DNA of 64,000 bases from JAICKN01 sp036489565. Lineage in GTDB: Bacteria; Acidobacteriota; Terriglobia; Terriglobales; Acidobacteriaceae. The stretch is from positions 1 through 64,000 of the forward strand of contig DASXFN010000033.1 in NCBI GenBank assembly GCA_036489565.1, given 5' to 3'. Positions 7,342-14,867 of this stretch are shown here, in pieces. Position 1 is the first letter of the stretch, and each line of letters opens with the position of its first letter. The translations under genes were made by a program, and so were the position numbers. The notes beneath the pieces are model-generated. The model was not told where the DNA came from. It worked only from the letters and a program-made list of their open reading frames with translations, and made no database searches.

Positions 7342-7448
7342 CAGCGAATGTGAGCGGGTAGCCCATTCAAAGTTGAGGCGCTTAGCGGGCGTGAGCCCGC
7401 CGCCGAAATCCCGAGCACAGTCGAGGGACCTGGGCGAAGTCGAACGGG

Positions 7449-7568
7449 TCTGATTTTGACTTGAGCGGGGATTGAGAGTTCTTTGAGGCAAATTCGAATT
7501 AATGCCAGAGCATCTGCCGATTTTTTAATTCTCCACACAACGAAACCGCGTTGTGTGGGCCACCTGCC
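7449..7568. repeat. About 120-bp hairpin repeat, left copy
   Basis: This copy matches the one at 8969-9080 along its length (CTGATTTTGACTTGAGCGGGGA..., AGAGCATCTGCCGAT..., GTTGTGTGGGCCACC). A hairpin at 7534-7557 has nine-base arms CACACAACG / CGTTGTGTG around AAACCG. The two copies flank the cassette 7620-8864. Positions 7342-7448 hold another repeat, with GAGCACAGTCGAGGGACCTGGGCGAAGTCGAA. Confidence 0.65.
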
Positions 7569-7619
7569 TTGCACAGTTCATTGCTCTGAGGGCATCTCTC
7601 GGCAAGAGACGGCCATTCT

Positions 7620-7979
7620 CTATTCGTCGTCATCGTCATCTTCATCGTCGTCAGGGTTCGCTTTCTGATACATCTCCTCAAGTGTCTCGTTGAACTCCTT
7701 GTCCGACATGTTGGTGACGTCATCTGAGACTTGCCTGTCTTCGACATTATCCATCCAGTTTTCACCGGACTTGAGGAGCCGAAGCTGAATGTCCCCTTTG
7801 TTCCAATATGGAACGATGAGAGCATAGTCAGGAAAGGACAGGCCGTTCTTGCCGCCTTCTAATCCCTTCGCATGGGCTTCTTCCTTCGCCTTCGGATGCT
7901 TCGCAATAAATGTTATAAGAGCGTCAATCATGGTCTTGCGACGCTCAAGAATTTCTACTGTGTTCTTTTGCTTAGGCAT
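7620..7979 (-). CDS. Unknown small protein with a polyacidic tail
   Basis: A 119-residue protein that I do not recognise. Residues 1-35 are basic and helical. A middle domain with GLSFPDYALIVPYWNKGDIQ follows, and the last dozen residues are nearly all Asp and Glu. The ATG at 7979 has a GGAG sequence 9-10 bases upstream. It is divergent from the gene at 8016, with starts only 36 bases apart, and both lie between the two copies of the hairpin repeat. A nucleic-acid-mimicking or inhibitor role is possible for the acidic tail but not shown. Confidence 0.55.
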   Translation of the reverse strand: MPKQKNTVEILERRKTMIDALITFIAKHPKAKEEAHAKGLEGGKNGLSFPDYALIVPYWNKGDIQLRLLKSGENWMDNVEDRQVSDDVTNMSDKEFNETLEEMYQKANPDDDEDDDDDE

Positions 7980-8003
7980 CTTAGTTCAATCTCCGCTGGG
8001 AAT

Positions 8004-8009
8004 TATAAT
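8004..8009 (+). promoter_or_regulatory. Perfect TATAAT six bases before an ATG
   Basis: TATAAT at 8004-8009 with six bases to the ATG at 8016, the clearest leaderless-type start in the window. A weak TTAGTT lies at the -35 distance (7981-7986). No Shine-Dalgarno sequence precedes the ATG. Confidence 0.55.
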
Positions 8010-8015
8010 CGCCGT

Positions 8016-8864
8016 ATGAACGCCATTCCCACAACGCCTTACCCAATGTATGGCTTCCCTGAAGAATGCCATAACTTCGACCTACGCCATGCGCTTTGGA
8101 ACGAGATGATGACCAATCTCGTGAAGGCGCTCAATATCGCATTCACCCGCGTAGAGGTCATGGATTCCGTTGCCGACAAGTTCGTCTACTTCTTCGGGCG
8201 AGTCATCCTCGAAGACTTCATGGAGATCACGCTCATCGCGCAGCATGGATACGGAGTGGCAGCCCAGAAGCTTGTGAGAAGCATGTATGAGTTCACCGTC
8301 ACGGTGAACTATCTGCATCATCACCCAGACGAGGCGCAGACGTTCTTGGACTACCATGCGATTCAGCAGAACAAGCTGCTGAGCCGAATCATTGAGACAT
8401 TCGGGGAGAGCATCGTAACGCCTGAGGTCATTGCGGACGTTCGCCAGAAGGCAGCCGAGGTCAAAGAAGACTTCATGATTCCAGTTTGCGACCATGATGG
8501 CGCGAAGATGCGTCTGAATCACACATGGAACAGACTGGACTTCATATCCATGGCGAGAACGACGGGTGACTTGGGAACGCTCGTCATACCCGGCTACTTC
8601 TTTCCATTGCAGCATGCCCATCCAACATTCGGCGGCCTGACACAGCGATTAGAGATTATGCCCGATGGGACGATGAGTCTGAAGGCCGAAGCCCAGACGG
8701 ATATTGCGGATCGTTCCTTGATGACGGCTCACAACTGCATCATCAACATGCTCGGTGTTCAGAAGGATCATTTCAAGCTCACAGAACTTGAGGAGCCGAT
8801 CCAGACTTGCATCCGAGACTTCTTCCGGGTCTGGGCTCCTGACTCTCCGCTTCTCAAGGAATGA
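8016..8864 (+). CDS. Unknown helical protein, possibly DUF5677-like
   Basis: A 282-residue largely helical cytosolic protein. The block KLVRSMYEFTVTVNYLHHHPDEAQTFLDY (about residues 90-118) resembles DUF5677-type proteins, a family of unknown function often found in variable genomic regions; this match is from memory and tentative. The ATG at 8016 is chosen because of the TATAAT box six bases upstream; the frame is open back to 7872, but that would run across the divergent neighbour. It is flanked by direct repeats and has no housekeeping neighbours, which suggests transfer as cargo. Confidence 0.55.
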   Translation: MNAIPTTPYPMYGFPEECHNFDLRHALWNEMMTNLVKALNIAFTRVEVMDSVADKFVYFFGRVILEDFMEITLIAQHGYGVAAQKLVRSMYEFTVTVNYLHHHPDEAQTFLDYHAIQQNKLLSRIIETFGESIVTPEVIADVRQKAAEVKEDFMIPVCDHDGAKMRLNHTWNRLDFISMARTTGDLGTLVIPGYFFPLQHAHPTFGGLTQRLEIMPDGTMSLKAEAQTDIADRSLMTAHNCIINMLGVQKDHFKLTELEEPIQTCIRDFFRVWAPDSPLLKE

Positions 8865-8968
8865 TCGTCAATTAGTCTTTCTAGTCCTTACGGCTTCCAT
8901 CTACAGCATGGAACCAATAGCGGACCTCCGGGCTTTCTACACCTACAAGACGGCGGGGCCCATTCAGC

Positions 8969-9080
8969 CTGATTTTGGCTTGAGTGGGAACTGAGAATCT
9001 TCGAGTAAAATTCGAGTTGATACGAGAGCACCTGGCGATATTTATTTCCATACAACGAAACCACGTTGTGTGGGCCACCC
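8969..9080. repeat. About 110-bp hairpin repeat, right copy
   Basis: Same orientation as the copy at 7449-7568. The hairpin (9049-9072) has arms CATACAACG / CGTTGTGTG. One arm base differs from the other copy, yet the stem still pairs through a G-T wobble, so structure is kept. Confidence 0.65.
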
Positions 9081-9107
9081 GCTAAGAGGTGGCAAACCCC
9101 GAGTAGA

Positions 9108-9503
9108 TTACTTTGGTTTTCGGCATGGAAAATCTGAAACGAGTATGGCACCGACGACGCCGGATGCATCTAGCTTGCGGTCGTCGGGAAACACCATCAA
9201 TTCTTGTCCCAGTTTCATTTTGACCGCTAACTCTATAGCCGAGGCGGGGAGATCGTCCGGAATACAGGGGCGTCCCACTTGAGTTTTGCCGTCGGCGATT
9301 TCCATCCCCATAGAAATCCCCTGCGTTATTCCCAAAAGGTAAAATCGACATGCAGCTTTGGATTCAGCACTGGAGTCAATACAAATCTGTTGAAGGTCTC
9401 CAGCCGTCATTGCAGTCTCTTCAGCGGTAGCACGTTTCGACTGCGTCACACCAACGATGGTCAAGCCGCAGAGTGTTAACAACAGCAAGGCCGTAAAACG
9501 CAT
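9108..9503 (-). CDS. Exported Rap1a/Tai-like immunity-family protein
   Basis: A 131-residue protein with a signal peptide (residues 1-28). The mature part begins TAGDLQQICIDSS and contains AACRFYLLGITQGI, CIPDDLPASAIELAVK and a terminal FPCRKP. Four Cys are arranged as in the Rap1a/Tai immunity family. Characterised members are periplasmic and block type VI amidase effectors; many homologues have no known effector. No effector gene is nearby, so this is an orphan. The ATG at 9503 is preferred, with AGGAG 7 bases upstream; a TTG two codons earlier would also be in frame. Confidence 0.7.
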   Translation of the reverse strand: MRFTALLLLTLCGLTIVGVTQSKRATAEETAMTAGDLQQICIDSSAESKAACRFYLLGITQGISMGMEIADGKTQVGRPCIPDDLPASAIELAVKMKLGQELMVFPDDRKLDASGVVGAILVSDFPCRKPK

Positions 9504-9635
9504 TGGCAATCTCCTGTCTTGAGAACTTGATAGGTATACGGGAGCGTAGTCTCAGTTCAATGGTTCGGCAAGGATGAGTTGACAGAATCCCCAAGATAGA
9601 ATCATTTTGGAACTCGGCACTGAAAGGATTGCCAG

Positions 9636-10259
9636 ATGCGCAAAGGCTTCACCAGAAAACCACAACCGGATGCGCCCGCGACGCAAACCAAGAACTACAT
9701 CACGCCGAGCGGGTTGCAGCGCCTTCAAGATGAGCGCCACTTTCTGCTCACCAAGGAACGTCCGGCCGTCACGGAGGTGGTGACGTGGGCTGCTGGCAAC
9801 GGCGATCGCAGTGAAAACGCTGACTATCAATATGGCAAGCGGCGGCTGCGGCAGATTGATGGGCGGATTCGTTTTCTCACCAAGCGAATCGAAGCCGCGG
9901 AAGTGGTGGATCCGGAAGCTCCGAGAGCGGGGCTGGCGAAGGCCAGAGCATTCTTCGGAGCGACCGTGCGCTATGCCAATGCCGCCGGAGCGGAGCGAGA
10001 GGTGAGCATCGTGGGTACCGACGAGGTTGATCTCCAGCGCAATCACATCAGTTGGGTGTCGCCTCTAGGACGCGCATTGATGAAGTCGGCAGCGGACGAC
10101 GAAGTGGTTCTCCAAGCGCCGGGCGGTACGGAAAATCTGACCGTCCTGGAAGTGTGTTACCAGCGCATTCCTGTGGAACCGTTCCGGGAACCGCCTGGGT
10201 CCGAGTCCTCGGCAAAGCGACTCCCTCGCGACGCCGATAAATTCCCTATCAGTCATTGA
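9636..10259 (+). CDS. greB: Transcription elongation factor GreB
   Basis: A 207-residue protein. The N-terminal coiled coil contains YITPSGLQRLQDERHFL and GDRSENADYQYGKRRLRQID (about residues 57-76), the GreB form of the acidic tip that reaches the RNA polymerase active site. The C-terminal FKBP-like domain follows (about 105-175). GreB stimulates cleavage of backtracked transcripts. A Pro/Arg-rich tail of about 30 residues extends beyond the normal end. AAAGGA precedes the ATG. It converges on the receiver gene at 10492. Confidence 0.92.
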   Translation: MRKGFTRKPQPDAPATQTKNYITPSGLQRLQDERHFLLTKERPAVTEVVTWAAGNGDRSENADYQYGKRRLRQIDGRIRFLTKRIEAAEVVDPEAPRAGLAKARAFFGATVRYANAAGAEREVSIVGTDEVDLQRNHISWVSPLGRALMKSAADDEVVLQAPGGTENLTVLEVCYQRIPVEPFREPPGSESSAKRLPRDADKFPISH

Positions 10260-10312
10260 CGAATCGAGTGGTTCAGATTGTGGGCGTGAACTGCTCCCCC
10301 AAAACGAAAACG

Positions 10313-10338
10313 CCCAAAACTCTAATTAGAGTCTTGGG
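10313..10338. terminator. Palindrome between convergent greB and receiver genes
   Basis: CCCAAAACTCTAATTAGAGTCTTGGG pairs over 12 of 13 positions. It lies 53 bases after the greB stop and has no T-run, so a terminator role is uncertain. Its near-perfect symmetry could equally suit a protein-binding site. The rest of 10260-10491 shows nothing else. Confidence 0.35.
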
Positions 10339-10491
10339 ACGTCCGTCGAACAGCCCTCCCCCGAAGTCTGCTCGAAACAACTCTAACGTTTCATCGGTGC
10401 GATGGGAATGGCACTGATGGGCTACTGTGGATATCTCTCGGAACATGCTCGCGAACGATACATTGTCCCGGCAAACCGGCGATTTCTAGAA

Positions 10492-12267
10492 CTACTGGGG
10501 TTTCTTTTCGTTAGCGATCTTCTTGGCGATCTCTTCCATCAAGCGAGGTTTGAGTTCCGCCAGTACGCTGTCCACGATGCTGGCAATCGCGGTGGGATTG
10601 GAAGGTTGGGTCGCCTCAATGGCCTCAACATCGGCCTTGGTATCAGAGGAAGATTGGCTGGGAACCATACTGTTCAAACTTGCAACGGCTGCTTCGCTAA
10701 TTTGTTCTGTAACCGGCGAGCTTAGAACGGTTTCGCGGACGTTCTGCCACTGCTCCCAGGCCGCCGCAAGTTGCTGCTTGTTGCCGGCATCGTTTGCGGA
10801 GGAAGTGTTATCCGCCGCGGAGCGCGCGTCTATGACCGCTGCTTCTGCTGCGGAACCCATGGAAGCGGCTGCCGCGTAGGCTTCCTGCTTCGATTGCGCG
10901 ACTGCTTCAGTAGTCTGGGGTTCGACGGAGCGTGTTCCGTCGGACTGAGATATTTCAGATGAAACCGCCGAAGATGCCACCAGCGGGGCATCGGTCGAAA
11001 CGACACTGCCGGAAGTCTTCTCTTCTGTCGGCTTTGGCGCAGATTCTGCTTCCGGGGCTTTCATTTCGACGATCTTTGTTTCCGTCGTTTTGTCTTCCGC
11101 ACTCGGAATGGCAGGCGAAGCTGCTGCTTCAGTCACTGCGGGAATATTCGCGGTAAATTCCGTCGCGCGAGTTTCTTTGTTCGCTGACTCTAGATTCGCT
11201 GACTCGATTGCTGCCTTGTGTCCCGCGTCAAACGCGGCATTGGCGGCGAGAGATTTTTCCATCTCATGGTCAAGCGCCGTAGTCACGTCGTCCGCAGTGG
11301 CGGCAATTTCTGCCGCGACCCACCGTGGACCGCTGTAACTCGGGGCGGGTTGATCCGCGACCGCAATCGGAGCAACTGCTACAGGAACAGCAACAACATC
11401 GCTCGTGGCTACCCGGTCAACGGAGGAGGAAACAAGCACAGGGCCGGGAATTGCGGTTTTCTCGGCGTCAACTGTTTGCGCTGCTTTCGATTCGGCCGGA
11501 TTTGCAGACGCAGTTTCCACGGCCTTCGATTCCGCCGCTTCTTGCTTGACGGTTTCTTTGGCTGGTTCTTGAGATGTTTCGCCCAGCGGAACTTCGGCCT
11601 TCGCAGGTGCAGCGACTTCTTCAGTGCGCACGGAAGAAGGTTTCTCTTCTGCTGCCGACTTCGCGGCGACAATTTCTTCTGCGACCTTCGCAACCGCAGG
11701 CACGATTTCCGGCGACTGTTTCTTCGCGGAATCTCCCGGCGCATGTTGCCCAAAATCGTCAGCTTCCAGTCCCTCTGGACTGCGGCCCTTTTTCCCGGGG
11801 GGAATACTCAGCCGGTTCTTCCATCCCGTATCTTCGCCAGGATCAGCCATGCCCGCAGGGCGGCCCTTGGCGGTCCGTTGCGCGTCCGCGAGGGGAACAA
11901 TTTTGTCTTCCAGTTTGGTAAGAGCGGCCAGCAGCTCAGTCGCTTCAAATGGTTTTACGATAAACGCATCCGCCCGAACGCGGCGCGCTTCTTCAGGTTT
12001 GAAAGGTTCCAGTTTGCCCACTGAAAGCAGGATGGGAATGCGCGCGGTTTCAGCGACTTCCTTCAGGCGCTGGCAGACTTCCAGCCCGCCATAACCTGGC
12101 ATGTACACGTCCAGAACAATCAGGTCGGGAGCCTGCTCAGCGACCTTCTTCAGCGCGGCAGAGCCGTTATTGACGGTTATGACTTCATAACCGGCATCGC
12201 TAAGAATTCTCCGTCCCATGTTCTGGGCGGTCACACTGTCGTCGGCGAGCAGAATTCTCCGGGCCAA
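10492..12267 (-). CDS. Receiver-domain protein with a long disordered Ala/Glu tail
   Basis: A 591-residue protein. Residues 1-118 form a CheY-like receiver with the acidic pair D9/D10, phosphoacceptor D53 (LIVLDVYMPG) and K105 (FIVKPFE). Residues 130-540 are low-complexity, rich in Ala, Glu, Ser, Pro and Val, and predicted disordered. The last 50 residues form a helix (VDSVLAELKPRLMEEIAKKI). No output domain is visible, so output is probably protein-protein. It begins with TTG; AAGGA lies 6 bases upstream. No kinase gene is nearby. The tail resembles receiver-coiled-coil proteins in organisation only. Confidence 0.85.
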   Translation of the reverse strand: MARRILLADDSVTAQNMGRRILSDAGYEVITVNNGSAALKKVAEQAPDLIVLDVYMPGYGGLEVCQRLKEVAETARIPILLSVGKLEPFKPEEARRVRADAFIVKPFEATELLAALTKLEDKIVPLADAQRTAKGRPAGMADPGEDTGWKNRLSIPPGKKGRSPEGLEADDFGQHAPGDSAKKQSPEIVPAVAKVAEEIVAAKSAAEEKPSSVRTEEVAAPAKAEVPLGETSQEPAKETVKQEAAESKAVETASANPAESKAAQTVDAEKTAIPGPVLVSSSVDRVATSDVVAVPVAVAPIAVADQPAPSYSGPRWVAAEIAATADDVTTALDHEMEKSLAANAAFDAGHKAAIESANLESANKETRATEFTANIPAVTEAAASPAIPSAEDKTTETKIVEMKAPEAESAPKPTEEKTSGSVVSTDAPLVASSAVSSEISQSDGTRSVEPQTTEAVAQSKQEAYAAAASMGSAAEAAVIDARSAADNTSSANDAGNKQQLAAAWEQWQNVRETVLSSPVTEQISEAAVASLNSMVPSQSSSDTKADVEAIEATQPSNPTAIASIVDSVLAELKPRLMEEIAKKIANEKKPQ

Positions 12268-12341
12268 GGTTTGTCCTTAATAGTAAAGGGGAGATAGCGC
12301 GAAGGTAACTGGTATCGAAAGCTAAGTCAATGAGGAGTACG

Positions 12342-12356
12342 GGTAACCTGGTTACC
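12342..12356. promoter_or_regulatory. GGTAACCTGGTTACC palindrome upstream of the receiver gene
   Basis: A 15-base inverted repeat with seven-base arms around a single central base lies 75 bases before the receiver start (minus strand) and 76 bases after the bamD stop. A regulator-binding site is plausible; a weak terminator is the alternative. Confidence 0.3.
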
Positions 12357-12431
12357 TCGGTTCAGTTACGAACGGGTAATGAATCAGATACTAGTTGCTT
12401 CAGATATCCCAGCCTCGCTCCTTCAGCTGTT

Positions 12432-13919
12432 TCAAAACGGAAGAACCTTCTTCAACCCTTTCTTTTTGTTCTTCTTACTGGATGAAAAGACGCTGTCATC
12501 GGCGGTTTGCTGGTTCGCAGCAGGTTTCTCCGCCTGTGTCGTGTTTCCATTCCCCTGGATCTCATTGACCTGCTGGGGAGGAGCGGCAACGTTATTTTCA
12601 TCCGCCACATTTGGCTTCAGTTCGTTGGGATCGGCTGTCGCCGGAACATTGGGCTTCAATTCCCCTGCACCGGAATCGGCAGCTGAATCGGATGCGGCCG
12701 CGGTGGAACCTGCGGCGCCCGCACCGGAACCGGAGTCTGGCGGGGGAGTAGCACCGTTAGGATCACCTGGAGGCGCGTCAGAGTGTGGCACAGCATCGCT
12801 CGCCGGCGGCGCTCCGTGACCAATAATCTCTACTGATGTCGCGTTGTTGCCTGTGCTCGCCGATTTCAGTCCAATTTCCTCCCGGATCACCTGCGTCGCG
12901 CTCACTGGCTTGGGATCCACCAACGTAGGCTCTCCCACCTTGGCAGCGCTGGATGTATCGGGATGATGATTAAAACCGTCCTTCACGCTCTGCATCCATG
13001 TTGGGTCAGTTCTGCTCGCTTCTTCGGCGCGATTCTGCGCCACCGCAGCCACGGTCGGATGAGGCACGGTCTGGTGCAACGCCTCTAGACGCGCTTTCGC
13101 ATCCAGAGCGCGGTTCATGACCGGGTAACGCGTCAATATTTTCGAATAGGCATCCGCCGCTTGGGCCGTTAATTTGTCCAGCATGGCTGCTTTTTCCGCT
13201 TCTGCTTTCGCGCCTACAGCCTGCATTAGCTGAATTCGCCCGATTTCCCCCTCATACGATTGACCCAGAAGGTACAAAGCCTCGTCAGCTTTGCTGTACA
13301 ACGGATAAGTGTCCACCATGGACCGGAGGCGGGCGATCGCCGCGGGATAAGCGCCTTCAAAATAATAAAAGTGGCCGACCCTGAATTCGCGTTCAGCAAG
13401 CACTTCCTGAACAATGCGCAGCTTCTGTTTTGCCAGCGCCACCATTTTCGCGTTGTCGGGATACTGCATGACTACCTTGCGGTATTCTTCTTCCGCCCGC
13501 ATCGCATGGGTGTAGTCGCGGTCCGGCTTTTCCATTTCATTAAAGTGAATGTTGGCGATCTTCAGTTGCGCTTCCGCGGCTTCCGGCATGTTGGGGAAGA
13601 ATGTGATGAAATCGTCGTATTCGGCTTCCGCCTGCGCCATGGCGGTCGCGCCGCCTTCGGCGTACCAGGAGTCACCCAACGCTAACTTCGCGCGCGCCAA
13701 AAATTCCGAGTCAGGATAAGTGTTGATCAACGTCTGCAGCGTCATACGCGCCACATCGTACTGATTATGCTTCATCGCATTCATGGAACGGTCAAACAAC
13801 ACCTTGTCCGGTTGCTTGGAGTCCACGTTGGCGATGGGATTGCTGACTTTCTTGTTGGTGCATGCGATGGTGAAAGCCAGAATACCCAAGAGCACGAGAA
13901 CCGGAATGCGACGTAACAT
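12432..13919 (-). CDS. bamD: Outer membrane assembly lipoprotein BamD (YfiO)
   Basis: A 495-residue protein. Residues 1-20 form a lipoprotein signal ending at TIAC. Residues 35-290 hold the tetratricopeptide-like repeats of BamD (DVARMTLQTLINTYPDSEF, AEAEYDDFITFFPNMPEAAEAQLKIANIHF, AEEEYRKVVMQYPDNA). Residues about 300-495 are a low-complexity Pro/Ala/Asp/Asn extension ending in a Lys-rich patch, not found in enterobacterial BamD (about 245 residues). BamD works with BamA in folding outer membrane barrels. GAGG precedes the ATG. It may be co-transcribed with the receiver gene downstream. Confidence 0.85.
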   Translation of the reverse strand: MLRRIPVLVLLGILAFTIACTNKKVSNPIANVDSKQPDKVLFDRSMNAMKHNQYDVARMTLQTLINTYPDSEFLARAKLALGDSWYAEGGATAMAQAEAEYDDFITFFPNMPEAAEAQLKIANIHFNEMEKPDRDYTHAMRAEEEYRKVVMQYPDNAKMVALAKQKLRIVQEVLAEREFRVGHFYYFEGAYPAAIARLRSMVDTYPLYSKADEALYLLGQSYEGEIGRIQLMQAVGAKAEAEKAAMLDKLTAQAADAYSKILTRYPVMNRALDAKARLEALHQTVPHPTVAAVAQNRAEEASRTDPTWMQSVKDGFNHHPDTSSAAKVGEPTLVDPKPVSATQVIREEIGLKSASTGNNATSVEIIGHGAPPASDAVPHSDAPPGDPNGATPPPDSGSGAGAAGSTAAASDSAADSGAGELKPNVPATADPNELKPNVADENNVAAPPQQVNEIQGNGNTTQAEKPAANQQTADDSVFSSSKKNKKKGLKKVLPF

Positions 13920-14017
13920 AGAAACCTCGGAATTGAATTGCGCTTACAGCCCGGGACGATGAACCCTTCCACGCGGCCAGACGGAAAGTCCGGCGCTACG
14001 CAAGTCTGCTCCCAGCC

Positions 14018-14692
14018 TCAGACTCTCTGCAACGCTGCCTCAGTTGCAGCTTTCAATAATTTTTGAGCATTACTCTTTGGATCACCGTGGCCGAAGACGG
14101 CGTTGCCCGCCACTAGAATTTCCACCCCGGCTTTTACAACTTCCCCGACCGTCGCAGTGGAAATTCCGCCGTCCACCTCGATGCGGTAGTTGAGCCGCCG
14201 CTGTTCACGTAATTGCACAAGGCGCTTGATCTTATGCACTGAACCGGGAATGAATTCCTGTGCCCCGAACCCCGGATTTACCGACATAACCAGCACATAA
14301 TCAACAATATCGAGTACTTCGCTCAGTGTTTCCACTGGGGTGGCCGGGTTCAAAACGACCCCCGCCAAACAGTCATGGCTCTTGATCAAATGCAGCGTGC
14401 GGTTCAGGTGACGGCAGGCTTCCTGATGCACGGAAATCCAGTCGGCTCCTGCTTCGGCAAATTCGGGAATAAACTGGTCGGGATTCTCAATCATCAAATG
14501 GCAATCGAGTGGCAGATCGGTCGCTTTGCGCAACGATCGCACAACCGGCGGCCCAACCGTCATATTGGGCACGAAATGCCCATCCATGACGTCAACGTGA
14601 ATTAAGGAGGCTCCGCCCTCGCTCGCGGCATGAATCTGCTCCGCAAGCCGCGCAAAATCAGCCGATAAAATCGAGGGTGCTAGCTCTACCAC
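14018..14692 (-). CDS. rpe: Ribulose-phosphate 3-epimerase
   Basis: A 224-residue TIM barrel that interconverts ribulose 5-phosphate and xylulose 5-phosphate. VELAPSILSADFARL opens the barrel; HVDVMDGHFVPNMTVGP carries the metal-binding His and catalytic Asp. CHLMIENP, VMSVNPGFGAQEF and EVDGGIS are the other conserved blocks. The GTG at 14692 is chosen because GGAG lies 5 bases upstream and it gives the standard length; the frame is open for 14 more codons to an ATG at 14734 that adds an atypical leader. Confidence 0.93.
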   Translation of the reverse strand: MVELAPSILSADFARLAEQIHAASEGGASLIHVDVMDGHFVPNMTVGPPVVRSLRKATDLPLDCHLMIENPDQFIPEFAEAGADWISVHQEACRHLNRTLHLIKSHDCLAGVVLNPATPVETLSEVLDIVDYVLVMSVNPGFGAQEFIPGSVHKIKRLVQLREQRRLNYRIEVDGGISTATVGEVVKAGVEILVAGNAVFGHGDPKSNAQKLLKAATEAALQRV

Positions 14693-14867
14693 CTGGGCTC
14701 CGCAGAAGAACAGATTATCGCCAGATTCTAACATGCTGCCGCAGGCGCATTACTGCCAAAACATGCGTGGACAGCGGTTTAGGCAATTTTCCGCATTGCC
14801 TGGGAGTTTTCCCTTAACAGCGAATTCGAGCTTTTACCCTAGGATTGATTTCAGTAATGTTTCTTCT

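Noticed and set aside
9636..10259. GreA instead of GreB
   Set aside because: GDRSENADYQYGKRRLRQID is the GreB-type tip sequence.
11218..12024. 268-residue plus-strand frame opposite the receiver protein
   Set aside because: Arg/Cys/Phe-rich antisense of an Ala/Glu-rich low-complexity region.
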